Origin: Pseudomonas putida
Lineage (GTDB): Bacteria; Pseudomonadota; Gammaproteobacteria; Pseudomonadales; Pseudomonadaceae
Length of the DNA: 64,000 nucleotides
Direction of reading: 5' to 3'
NCBI RefSeq assembly: GCF_028682635.1
Contig: NZ_JANHLK010000013.1
Coordinates: forward strand, 62,001 to 126,000
Shown: in pieces, positions 52,188 to 61,017 of the stretch
Layout: every line of letters starts with the position of its first letter
Numbering within the stretch: the first letter of the stretch is position 1
Translations under genes and position numbers: made by a program
Notes under the pieces: model-generated
The model's input: the letters and a program-made list of their open reading frames with translations, nothing else
Database searches by the model: none
What the model was told of the DNA's origin: nothing

Positions 52188-54662
52188 TTACGCCGGGGTC
52201 TTGGCCTGTCGATGATCGGCAAAGAACGCCTTGCCCTGGCTGATCCGATCCGACGCCTTGGGCATGTTCACCGCCTGGGTGTCCTGCGCGTCGACATACC
52301 AATAACAATGGCTCACGGCCCGGGTAATGCCCACGTAGGCCAGGCGCAGGATCTCGTCTTTCTGCGCATTGTCGTAAGGCTCGCTATCGCCAGCCTTGCC
52401 CAGGCCCGCCATGCGGTATACCTGGTTCTTGTACGGTGAACGGGTCAGGTGCTGGCAATCGCCAAACAGGAACACCGCGTCCGCCTGAAGCCCCTTGGCG
52501 CTGTGATAGGTCAGTTGCTTAAGGCGCCGGGCTTCATACGGCAAGCTAGAATCCACATTAACTACGGATTGAATATGCTGCTCAATCAATGACTTATCAC
52601 TGCTTTTTCGATAAAGCATCAAGATTGAATCACCCTTGCGGTAGTGCTCCATCAGGCGCTGGGCCATGCCCTGGTCGTCCCGGTCCAGCACATTGACCGG
52701 CAGCAAGGCCTTCGGCTCGCCCCTGGCCTTGGCCTTCTTGCCGGCAATCGCCGGCGCGGCCCGCACGATGTGTTCGGCGGCGTCGATGATGTGCTGGTGG
52801 CTGCGATAGTTGTCGCTGAGCATGACCTTGGTGGTGCTGGGCGACGAGAACGTCTTGTTGAATTCCATGAAATAGGTGGGCGAACTGCCGCGCCAACCGT
52901 AGATCGACTGCCAGTCATCCCCCACGCACAGCAATGACGAGTGCTGGGCGCCGCGTCCTGTGTGCATGGCCGGGCCGCGGCTGCGGATCTCGACCAGGCT
53001 GGCGCGGATCCACGAGACGATTTGCGGCGAGACATCCTGAAACTCGTCGATCATCAAGTGCGACAGCGGCCGCAACAGCTCGTCGCTGAGCAGTTTGAGG
53101 TTCTCCGGGGAATGTTCGCTGAACAACGCGAACATGCGGTTGTAGGTCATGACCGGCGGTTTCTGGTCGAGCAAGTGATCTTCCAGGGCTCGCCAGTACA
53201 GGCTCAGGGCCTCGAAGAAAAACCGGTCCGGGTCATCCTTGGCAAAGCTCATCTGGCCCACCGCCGTCGGCACATCCAGGCCGAGGTTTTCGATGAACCC
53301 GGCGGCGGCGACAAAACAGTCCAGCAACGGCGCAGACGCAAGCTCTCCCTTGACCTTGTAATCGAAGCCAGGCCCGGCGCTGGCGTCGCCGCCAAGGGAG
53401 GCCAGGACACGCCTCGACGATTCGTAACTATCCAGCCATATCAATGGCTTACGACAGAAAGCTTGAAACAGGGTTCGCTTCACCGCCGATTCCGCACGCA
53501 GTGTCAGCTTGGCGTTGGGCCGGGTCAGTTGTGGATTTTCCCCAGGGTCGAAACCCAGCACCACCCAAGCATCAAGCGACGGAATGTAACCGTGGCAATG
53601 AAAGGCGCTGCCATTGATATCAAAAGCCTGGCGGTTGGGTTCGATACCCTTGATCGGCCAGGCGCCGGCGCGGAACCACAGGTCTTCCACCAGGTCGCAG
53701 AGTTCCTCATCGCGTTTGGCCGCCAACTCGGTGACGGCCACGCGTTTCTGCACATCGGGGTGGTCGCGCTCCAGCTCCTTGAGTTGCAAGGCGTGGCGCG
53801 ACAACGGCTGGATCAGCTCGCGAAAACGCTGATCGCGGCTGTGCAAGGCGTGATAACAGGCGTTGAGTTGCTGACGCTGGGCGTCATTGATACGCAGGTC
53901 GAACGGGTTGCTGTCCACTTCGTCATCCGCGCCTTGGGCGCGGTGACTGAGGTTTTCGAAGGCTTGCAGCCGTTCGAAGCCCGGCAGGCTGCGAACCATC
54001 GGCAGGATCCGCGAGTGGAAGGTGCGCACCAGGTCACGCGCGTCCCTGAAGCTGATTACCCGCCCCCAGAGCGCGAACAGCTCGATCAGTTTATTGATGA
54101 AATCCTTGCGCGACTCGCGGGTAAAGGTCACCACGGTCATCGAGCCCAGCTCGAATCCCAGGTAGTGGTGGAGCAGCAAAATGCGCAGGACCAACGTCGT
54201 CGACTTGCCCGCGCCCGCTCCGGCAATCACGGAGGTCGAAGGCGTGTCACTGAAGATCATCTTCCACTGCGCGGCGCTGGGCTGGGCATATGCCGGCAGC
54301 AGCCGGGCGACGTCGGCCTTCACGCGCTTCTTCAATTCGGCGCTCAATGGCAGGCGCCAATCGTCGAACAGATGCTCATCGATGTTCGGTGGCCGGTGCT
54401 CGGTGCTGCGCGAGTCGCGAATCAGCAGGACCTGCCGGCCCTCTTCGAGTCCTTCGAGCTTGCCTTCCTTATATCCGTAATCCACCCCGGCGATATGCCC
54501 ACTGCGAAAACCGTCTGCCTGGCCATGCAACCAGGACGCGCGGTGCTGCGCGCGCAGGCGTGTCAGGCCATGACCAAAAAAGCGCGCGGCCAGGCGTTTG
54601 AGCAGTGGCATTTCAGCCAGGGGGCGAAGTTCAGGCGGAAGATCGGGGGTGTGTTGCGGCAC
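52188..54662 (-). CDS. UvrD/HelD-like superfamily 1 helicase
   Basis: This 824-aa helicase has Walker A AGAGAGKSTT (147-156), motif II DEFQDVSP, motif IV YRSHQHI, and motif VI near YVGITRAVSHCYW. A coiled charged N-terminus (about 60-130) and a long insertion at about 230-500 set it apart from UvrD and Rep; it is closest to the HelD/RecB-like side of SF1. It should unwind DNA 3'-5' with ATP. It stands alone. An AT-rich 278-base region upstream (54663-54940) is shared with pirin and holds nothing else recognised. Confidence 0.88.
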   Translation of the reverse strand: MPQHTPDLPPELRPLAEMPLLKRLAARFFGHGLTRLRAQHRASWLHGQADGFRSGHIAGVDYGYKEGKLEGLEEGRQVLLIRDSRSTEHRPPNIDEHLFDDWRLPLSAELKKRVKADVARLLPAYAQPSAAQWKMIFSDTPSTSVIAGAGAGKSTTLVLRILLLHHYLGFELGSMTVVTFTRESRKDFINKLIELFALWGRVISFRDARDLVRTFHSRILPMVRSLPGFERLQAFENLSHRAQGADDEVDSNPFDLRINDAQRQQLNACYHALHSRDQRFRELIQPLSRHALQLKELERDHPDVQKRVAVTELAAKRDEELCDLVEDLWFRAGAWPIKGIEPNRQAFDINGSAFHCHGYIPSLDAWVVLGFDPGENPQLTRPNAKLTLRAESAVKRTLFQAFCRKPLIWLDSYESSRRVLASLGGDASAGPGFDYKVKGELASAPLLDCFVAAAGFIENLGLDVPTAVGQMSFAKDDPDRFFFEALSLYWRALEDHLLDQKPPVMTYNRMFALFSEHSPENLKLLSDELLRPLSHLMIDEFQDVSPQIVSWIRASLVEIRSRGPAMHTGRGAQHSSLLCVGDDWQSIYGWRGSSPTYFMEFNKTFSSPSTTKVMLSDNYRSHQHIIDAAEHIVRAAPAIAGKKAKARGEPKALLPVNVLDRDDQGMAQRLMEHYRKGDSILMLYRKSSDKSLIEQHIQSVVNVDSSLPYEARRLKQLTYHSAKGLQADAVFLFGDCQHLTRSPYKNQVYRMAGLGKAGDSEPYDNAQKDEILRLAYVGITRAVSHCYWYVDAQDTQAVNMPKASDRISQGKAFFADHRQAKTPA

Positions 54663-54940
54663 GCGGACGGACTCCAGGGTGTGAGGCTGTTGAGGGCTAT
54701 GGTGTCTGTATTTGCCGTTCAGTTCTAGTGAAATGCTTAGGACTCATCGACTTATGCGCGATATTGAAGGTTGTATAAGATCCATTTGAGGTAACTTCCT
54801 ATCAAACTATTCGATGATTATGAGGCACTTTTTACGCTTTTTATCGATTATTGCCTGATGGATGATGCCCGTCATCAACCACCGGTCTCGATTCGTGGCC
54901 AGGCCCTTGCGCCCCATGACGAACCTTACAGGAGACGATC

Positions 54941-55636
54941 ATGCTTGAACTCAGACCTTTCAACTCGCTCGGCGGCGCTCACCATGGCTGGTTGGATGCC
55001 CATCACCACTTTTCGTTCGCCGAATACCATGACCCCAAGCGCATGAACTGGGGCAACCTGCGGGTATGGAACGATGACGTGATCGCCCCGGGCACCGGTT
55101 TCCCGCAGCACCCGCACCGGGACATGGAAATCATCACCTATGTCCGTGAAGGGGCGATTACCCACCAGGACAACCTGGGCAACAAGGGTCGCACTGAAGC
55201 CGGTGACGTTCAGGTCATGAGTGCTGGCACCGGGATCGCCCATAGCGAATACAACCTGGAAGCGACACCGACGCGGATTTTCCAGATCTGGATCATCCCG
55301 AACGAATCCGGCCTGGCACCCTCCTGGGGCGCCAAGCCGTTTCCGAAGGGCCAGCGCGAAGGGTTTGTGACCTTGGCCAGCGGCAAGGCCGGGGACGATC
55401 AAAGCCTGCGAATCCGCGCCAATGCGCGGTTGGTGGCGGCGAACCTGAAGGCGGGTGAAACGGCGGAATATCACTTGGACAACGGCCGTCGCGCTTACCT
55501 TGTTCCGGCCACGGGGGTCATTGAAGTCAATGGCTTGCGAGCACAAGCTCGAGACGGTGTTGCGATTGCTCAAGAGCAGCTGTTGCGGGTGACGGCGATT
55601 GAGGACAGTGAGATTGTGTTGGTGGATCTGGCTTGA
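54941..55636 (+). CDS. Pirin family protein (YhhW-like)
   Basis: This 231-aa bicupin has the pirin metal-site residues in FPQHPHRDMEIITYV (H57, H59 region) and AGTGIAHSEYN (H~101), and a second cupin (about 130-230). Such proteins can act as quercetin-type dioxygenases in the cytoplasm. The start follows AGGAG ('ACAGGAGACGATC'). The gene is single, followed by a REP pair. Confidence 0.93.
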   Translation: MLELRPFNSLGGAHHGWLDAHHHFSFAEYHDPKRMNWGNLRVWNDDVIAPGTGFPQHPHRDMEIITYVREGAITHQDNLGNKGRTEAGDVQVMSAGTGIAHSEYNLEATPTRIFQIWIIPNESGLAPSWGAKPFPKGQREGFVTLASGKAGDDQSLRIRANARLVAANLKAGETAEYHLDNGRRAYLVPATGVIEVNGLRAQARDGVAIAQEQLLRVTAIEDSEIVLVDLA

Positions 55637-55676
55637 TTAGGTAAGTCCCAAGCACCGTTGGTGCCTGGACTACCGT

Positions 55677-55742
55677 CTTCGCTGGCAAGCCAGCTCCTAC
55701 AAGGTTGCATCAATCCTGCAGGAGCTGGCTTGCCAGCGAAGG
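55677..55742. repeat. REP inverted pair (GCTGGCAAGCCAGC type)
   Basis: CTTCGCTGGCAAGCCAGCTCCTACAAGG and its inverse with a short 10-base centre, between the convergent pirin and phosphoglucomutase genes. Confidence 0.9.
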
Positions 55743-55751
55743 GGCCATCAT

Positions 55752-57398
55752 TTATTTCGAAGAAATAGCGCCATCCACCAGGGTCTGGGCCTCAGCCACC
55801 AACTGCTTGAGGTGGTCGTCGCTCACGAAGCTTTCCGCATAGATCTTGTAGATGTCTTCGGTGCCCGACGGACGCGCCGCGAACCAGCCGTTTTCGGTCA
55901 TGACCTTCAGGCCGCCAATGGCCTGGTCATTCCCCGGGGCGTGGCTGAGGATGGCCTGGATCGGTTCGCCCGCCAGCTCGGTCGAGGTGACCTGATCCGG
56001 CGACAGCTTGCTCAGCAGTGCCTTTTGTTCCGGGTTGGCCTTGGCGTCTACCCGCACCGAGAACGGCTCGCCCAGTTCATCGGTCAGGGCACGATAAGCC
56101 TGGCTTGGGTCGCGACCGGTACGGGCGGTCATTTCAGCCGCCAGCAAGGCCGGGATCAGCCCGTCCTTGTCGGTGCACCAGACGCTACCGTCCTTGCGCA
56201 GGAACGAAGCCCCCGCACTTTCTTCGCCACCAAAGCCCAGGGAGCCGTCGAACAGGCCATCGGCAAACCACTTGAAGCCCACCGGCACTTCGTACAGGCG
56301 GCGTCCCAGGCGCTTGGCCACCCGGTCGATCAAGCCGCTGCTGACCACGGTCTTGCCCACCGCGGCATCTGCTCGCCAGTGCGGGCGGTTCTGGAACAGG
56401 TAATCGATCGACACGGCCAGGTAGTTGTTCGGCGCCAGCAGACCGCCAGAGGGGGTCACGATGCCATGACGGTCGTGATCCGGGTCGCAGGCGAAGGCCA
56501 CGTCGAATCGTTCTTTCAGGCCGATCAGCCCCTGCATTGCGTGGCTGGACGATGGGTCCATTCGGATCTGGCCATCCCAGTCGACAGTCATGAAGCGGAA
56601 GGTAGGGTCGACCTGCTTGTTCACCACGTCCAGGTCCAGACGGTAGTGCTCGGCAATCGCCGACCAGTAGCGCACGCCTGCGCCTCCCAGCGGATCGACG
56701 CCCAGGCGCAGCTTGGCATCACGGATGGCGTCGAAATCGATCACATTGATCAGGTCGGCGACATAGGTGTTGAGGTAGTCGTGACGATGGGTGGTACTGG
56801 CCTTCAGCGCCTGCTCGTAGCTGATGCGCTTGACCCCGGCGAGTTTGTTCGCCAACAGCTCATTGGCCTTGGCTTCGATCCACTTGGTGATGTGGGTATC
56901 GGCCGGGCCGCCATTGGTCGGGTTGTATTTGTAGCCCCCGCTTTGCGGCGGGTTGTGGGACGGGGTGATGACGATGCCATCCGCCAGGCCCGAGGTACGC
57001 CCGCGGTTGTAGCACAGGATCGCATGGGAAACGGCTGGGGTCGGCGTGTATTCGTCACCTTCGGCGATCATCACCGTCACGCCATTGGCAGCCAGTACTT
57101 CCAGGGCGCTGGCGCCGGCCGGCGTGGACAAGGCGTGGGTGTCGATGCCGACGAACAAGGGGCCATCGATGCCCTGGGCCTCGCGATACAGGCAGATGGC
57201 CTGGCTGATCGCCAGGACGTGCCATTCGTTGAAACTCAAATCGAACGAGCTGCCCCGGTGCCCGGAGGTGCCGAAGGCCACTCGCTGGGTCGAGATGGCG
57301 GCATCGGGCTGGCCGGTGTAATAGGCCGTGACCAGTCGCGGGATGTCTACCAACAATTCTGCCGGTGCCGGCTTGCCCGCAAAAGGACTGAGTGTCAT
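55752..57398 (-). CDS. pgm: Alpha-D-phosphoglucomutase
   Basis: This 548-aa enzyme interconverts glucose-1-phosphate and glucose-6-phosphate in the cytoplasm. It has the phosphoserine loop ITPSHNPPQSGGYKYNP (about 144-160), the magnesium loop CDPDHDRHG (about 303-311), the sugar loop GFGGEESAGASF and the C-terminal phosphate loop RPSGTEDIYKIYAES. The start ATG at 57398 is preferred over an ATG two codons upstream. It links to UDP-glucose supply for ugd at 22338. Confidence 0.96.
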   Translation of the reverse strand: MTLSPFAGKPAPAELLVDIPRLVTAYYTGQPDAAISTQRVAFGTSGHRGSSFDLSFNEWHVLAISQAICLYREAQGIDGPLFVGIDTHALSTPAGASALEVLAANGVTVMIAEGDEYTPTPAVSHAILCYNRGRTSGLADGIVITPSHNPPQSGGYKYNPTNGGPADTHITKWIEAKANELLANKLAGVKRISYEQALKASTTHRHDYLNTYVADLINVIDFDAIRDAKLRLGVDPLGGAGVRYWSAIAEHYRLDLDVVNKQVDPTFRFMTVDWDGQIRMDPSSSHAMQGLIGLKERFDVAFACDPDHDRHGIVTPSGGLLAPNNYLAVSIDYLFQNRPHWRADAAVGKTVVSSGLIDRVAKRLGRRLYEVPVGFKWFADGLFDGSLGFGGEESAGASFLRKDGSVWCTDKDGLIPALLAAEMTARTGRDPSQAYRALTDELGEPFSVRVDAKANPEQKALLSKLSPDQVTSTELAGEPIQAILSHAPGNDQAIGGLKVMTENGWFAARPSGTEDIYKIYAESFVSDDHLKQLVAEAQTLVDGAISSK

Positions 57399-57498
57399 GC
57401 GCAACCTCTGAGATAGAGTTCAGGAATTGGAACGGAGTTTACTGGCAGTTTGACCTAAGCGCGATGGAATCGATCCATCGGCATGATTTTACCTGGGC

Positions 57499-58899
57499 TC
57501 AATCAATGGCTTCCAGGCGCAAGGCGTCCCCCAGCAAGCCCAGCGCGGCGGCCAGGTCCTGATCGCTGCCAACGCCATGGCTCAAACGCAAGTGTTGCCC
57601 ATGCAAGCCTTGCAGACTGAACAGCTCGCCGGGCGCAACCACCACCTGTTGCCTGAGCAAACGCTGGAACACCCGGCTCATATCGACCCGGCGCAGCGAA
57701 CGCAACCAGATCGTCGCGCCGCCCTGGGGCTCGACGTACTGCAAGGCGTCGCCCAGTCGCTCCTGGAGCAGCCGGGTCATCTGGTCCTTGCCGTCCTTGA
57801 GGCGCCGACGCAATACCTGCAGGTGTTGATCGATGCGTCCGTTGCTGTACAGGCGAGCGATGGCTTTCTGGCGAATCGGCGACAGGCGAAAGGCTCGTAA
57901 TAGAAATTGCCGCTGCAGCTCGCCGCTCATATGGCGAGACAGCAGATAACCGTAAGGCGCTTCCGGGCCGATGATCTTTTCGAATGCGGAAAACACCATC
58001 AGGCGCTCCGGGGCCAACAGCTCGCGAAATCGCAGTAGATCGGGCTCAAACCCGAGTTCGCCATAACTATCGTTTTCCAGCACCCAAGTGTCATGTCGGC
58101 CCAGCAATTGCGCGATCGCTTGCCGGTTATCATCGGGTGCCTTGCTGCCCCGGGGCATGTTCAGCCCGGACGACACCATCACCAATCGCACCGGCTGCTC
58201 TTCCAGCAGGTCTCTGAGGCGCTTGCAGTCCAGGCCACCGTCGCCCAGCAGCGGCCATTCGATCACCTTCACGCCGGCTGCCTGGAACAGGCGCAGGATC
58301 GCCCAGTCACACGGCGACTCGACCACCACCGTCGCGTCCTTGAGAGCCAATACGACGATCAGTATTTCCAGCACACCGCGTAGATCGGCGCCGATGTAGA
58401 CATCATCGGCATGCCAGCAGCGCACCGGCGAGGTGGTATAGCGCGCCGCCAACGCGGTACGCAGCTCCAGTTCGCCGCAGGGCTGCGCAGACGGCTGCGG
58501 CTGGCGCGGGTATTGGCGCAGCAGCTCCCTTTCCAGCAGCAACAGCGGGCTGTCGAGCGGTTGCAGCAAGGCCGGTTCATCCGCGCTGAGGACCAGCATG
58601 GCGGGAAGACGGGCGTTGACATAGACGCTCTCGAGCAAGTCATTGCCATCGTACAGCGTACTGCTGGGCGCGACCGGTAGCGCGTAATAACCGGACTTGG
58701 CCACCGAATAGACCCGCCCCTCCTTTTCCAGAAGCGAATAAGCGTACTGGATGGTCGAGATCGACACGCCCAGGCGCTCGGACAGCTCACGCAAGGATGG
58801 CAGGCGTACGCGACTGTCACTCACGGGTTCGCTGATCAGGCAGGTCAGGTAACGGTAGACCGCCTGGTAGGCGAAATCGGTTTCACGCTGTCCTTTCAT
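57499..58899 (-). CDS. MocR/PdxR-type regulator (GntR HTH plus aminotransferase-like domain)
   Basis: This 466-aa protein has a GntR winged helix (about 10-75, RLPSLRELSERLGVSISTIQYAYSLLEKEGRV) joined to a PLP-binding type I aminotransferase-like domain (about 110-460). The PLP lysine is in SAFEKIIGPEAPYGY. MocR proteins control genes of pyridoxal, amino acid or amine use by sensing an external aldimine. It is 67 bases downstream of the 492-aa unknown on the same strand, so both may be in one transcript and in one pathway. Confidence 0.9.
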   Translation of the reverse strand: MKGQRETDFAYQAVYRYLTCLISEPVSDSRVRLPSLRELSERLGVSISTIQYAYSLLEKEGRVYSVAKSGYYALPVAPSSTLYDGNDLLESVYVNARLPAMLVLSADEPALLQPLDSPLLLLERELLRQYPRQPQPSAQPCGELELRTALAARYTTSPVRCWHADDVYIGADLRGVLEILIVVLALKDATVVVESPCDWAILRLFQAAGVKVIEWPLLGDGGLDCKRLRDLLEEQPVRLVMVSSGLNMPRGSKAPDDNRQAIAQLLGRHDTWVLENDSYGELGFEPDLLRFRELLAPERLMVFSAFEKIIGPEAPYGYLLSRHMSGELQRQFLLRAFRLSPIRQKAIARLYSNGRIDQHLQVLRRRLKDGKDQMTRLLQERLGDALQYVEPQGGATIWLRSLRRVDMSRVFQRLLRQQVVVAPGELFSLQGLHGQHLRLSHGVGSDQDLAAALGLLGDALRLEAID

Positions 58900-58966
58900 G
58901 ACAAGGGGCCCCATCCGTGGCGGTGGCCGCCACGCACATCCGAAAGGGCCGGCAACATGCGCACGA

Positions 58967-60445
58967 TCAACGTCCTGCCGACCATTGAGCGGTCATCGAC
59001 GCCTCGTCGCTTGCCTGCACTGGCACCGAGGCCTCGCTCGCGGGCGGGTTCATCGGCCTGCCCTGCTCTGCCACCGGCCCCATGCGATACAACCTGCCGA
59101 TCAGGCTCACAGGCAAGCCGCTGACATCGACCATCCACTGCAGGATCTGCTCCGCGACCGGATGCCCCTGCATGGCCCGGTGCAACTCGGGCAAGGCCAC
59201 GAGCATGCCCGGGTGACATAGACGCAGGAAGCGCTCGAGGGCCGCGCCCTGCTCGACAAAAGGGGCAAACAGCAGGCACACCCATTGCGCCTCGTTCAGG
59301 CCAAAGTTCTGCTGCGCCTCCTCGGCGATGCGTGCGCGCTGGCCGGCCAGGGTCGCCGGGTTGCCGTACGCCTCCTCTGCCCGTTCGTACAAGTATTCCT
59401 CCAGTTGGTTACGACGCATCATCACCAGGGCGCGCTGCAGGTAGTGGGCAACACCTGCCTCATAGGTGCCGCCCTGGACGAAGCCGGCTTGCAATCCGCG
59501 CAGGTGCGCCGAGACAGCCACGCTGACGAACTGGTTTTCGCCAAGATGAACCGCCAGTTCATCGGCCTGGAAGCCGAGAAACTCGGTCAGCAACGGCCAA
59601 CGATCTTCAAGGTGGCTGACCAGTACGTCGTGAATATCGATGTAGGTAGTACGACGACAGGCTTCAAACTGTTCAGCCGGACGCCAGGTCTCCTGGCCGT
59701 AGTCGGCATAAAACGCCTGGTAACAGTCACTGCCCAATTCATCGAGCAGCATGAACAACCCGCCGTAATCCGCCTCGTGACGGTTCGACGTCTCGAGACC
59801 TGCCTTGGCGGCCGCGCGCTTGAGCCCTTCGATAAAGCGCTTCTGCTGGCGCGGCGAGTCGCCACTGACCAAGGCATCGACACCATGATTCCAGCGGGCG
59901 ATCTGTCCATGGAACTCGCCCGTGGCCAGATACCCGTCGTCCAACAGGTCAAGAGGTCCGTCCACGGCACGACGATGGCCGATCATCAGCAGGTTCGTCC
60001 GATTGGCTTCACACCCGGCGCTGGACACCGGTGCCTGGTGATCGAACGGCAGTACCTCACGGTTATCCACCATCAACACTTCGACTCGGGGATCGTCGTA
60101 GAGGAACAAAGCGCTGTAGCTGCGATGGATGTTATCCAGCGCCAATTGGCTCATGCCATTGAGCCGCAGGGTCGCGACCCGCAACTGGAATGTCGCGGGC
60201 GCCCGACTGGCGATCGTCAGCTGCGCGGCACGCAGCAGTGCCAAGGTGTAGCAACTGTCACGCGAGCCACACTGGATGGCCAATACCTTGAAGCCACCGA
60301 TCCGATCCATTCCTCCGGCGGCGACAGCCAGGCGCTGTATCAATAACTGCAATGCCGTGCGCTCGGCACGGGAAAAAAAACTCAGCAGTCGTTGCAGCAC
60401 TTGTTGATAGACATAGTTCATCGCCTGATCATGGATATGGGTCAT
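58967..60445 (-). CDS. Unrecognised 492-aa protein, MocR partner
   Basis: I do not recognise this protein. It has no clear signal peptide or membrane helix. The sequence is Leu, Ala and Arg rich with several LxxH and HxxD patterns (for example FHGQIARWNHGVDAL and NRHEADYGGLFML). The C-terminal third is helical with RAEEAYGNPATLAGQRARIAEEAQQNFGLNEAQWVCLLFAPFVEQGAALERFLRLCHPGMLVALPELHRAMQGHPVAEQILQWM, and the last 30 residues are Ser/Pro-rich. AGGT precedes the ATG at 60445. It precedes the MocR gene. Confidence 0.7.
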   Translation of the reverse strand: MTHIHDQAMNYVYQQVLQRLLSFFSRAERTALQLLIQRLAVAAGGMDRIGGFKVLAIQCGSRDSCYTLALLRAAQLTIASRAPATFQLRVATLRLNGMSQLALDNIHRSYSALFLYDDPRVEVLMVDNREVLPFDHQAPVSSAGCEANRTNLLMIGHRRAVDGPLDLLDDGYLATGEFHGQIARWNHGVDALVSGDSPRQQKRFIEGLKRAAAKAGLETSNRHEADYGGLFMLLDELGSDCYQAFYADYGQETWRPAEQFEACRRTTYIDIHDVLVSHLEDRWPLLTEFLGFQADELAVHLGENQFVSVAVSAHLRGLQAGFVQGGTYEAGVAHYLQRALVMMRRNQLEEYLYERAEEAYGNPATLAGQRARIAEEAQQNFGLNEAQWVCLLFAPFVEQGAALERFLRLCHPGMLVALPELHRAMQGHPVAEQILQWMVDVSGLPVSLIGRLYRMGPVAEQGRPMNPPASEASVPVQASDEASMTAQWSAGR

Positions 60446-60899
60446 TTTCTATTTACCTGATATTCGTAAGTTCGACACAGCGCAAACAACTGCACGCACA
60501 GCGCAAAGGGATGCCTGAATGGGGATTAATTACTGGACTTTATTACCAAATGCTAACGCTAAAGTTTTTGGTCAACATTTGAAATAATTGATCGCCAGAA
60601 GCGAGACAGCCACGCAAGGGCTTGCGCGCAGGCTCTTGGCCGCAGCTTGTGACGATTGCCTTCGGCATCCTAGGAAATGTCTGACAGCGTCCCACAGACA
60701 TTTAATACAAATAATGAGGAAAGAAGCTTCTCGAAATAATGTGGCGACCGCACAACGATTCACTAGTTGTCGAACATGGGTCAACGACGCGCATTGAAAA
60801 GTTTCGGCTAGATACCTGGCCATGACTCATTCCTTGAGATGAAAGTAATCATGCAATTATCAGTACTTGGATGTTGATTAGAAGCTACAGATCGAGAGC
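60446..60899. other. Intergenic region with a 9-bp inverted repeat
   Basis: This AT-rich stretch of about 450 bases separates the 492-aa unknown from mexS. AAATGTCTG (60675-60683) is repeated inverted as CAGACATTT (60695-60703) with an 11-base spacer. Short open frames occur but none has a ribosome site or recognised family. The promoter of the 492-aa gene must lie in the left part. Confidence 0.5.
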
Positions 60900-60930
60900 A
60901 AAAACCGGTTCAGTTGCTGAACCGACCCAC
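60900..60930 (-). terminator. Minus-strand rho-independent terminator after mexS
   Basis: On the minus strand an 8-bp perfect stem CGGTTCAG (60924-60917) with CTGAACCG (60913-60906), 3-base loop, is followed by GTTTTTGC. It is 95 bases downstream of the mexS stop, after the hairpin at 60983-61008. Confidence 0.75.
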
Positions 60931-60982
60931 CTTCAGGCTGGTGGGACGTCTCATGTCGGGGGGGGGAAAGGCACTCAAACGC

Positions 60983-61008
60983 AAGAGTCCGTGCAGGCAC
61001 GGACTCTT
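60983..61008. terminator. 12-bp hairpin directly after mexS
   Basis: AAGAGTCCGTGC (60983-60994) and GCACGGACTCTT (60997-61008) are a perfect 12-bp inverted repeat. It lies 9 bases after the mexS stop codon. It lacks a long T run, so the hairpin may protect the 3' end rather than terminate by itself. Confidence 0.7.
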
Positions 61009-61017
61009 TGAGGGGGA

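Noticed and set aside
52941..54728. 595-aa plus-strand frame opposite the UvrD-like helicase
   Set aside because: Shadow of a helicase with Walker A and motif II; no ribosome site or domain.
3546..55742. CRISPR-like repeats
   Set aside because: The repeats occur as inverted pairs scattered between genes, not as direct repeats with equal spacers, so they are REPs.
60588..60797. 69-aa frame in the long intergenic region
   Set aside because: No ribosome site, no recognised family, starts at a non-ATG codon; kept only as intergenic DNA.
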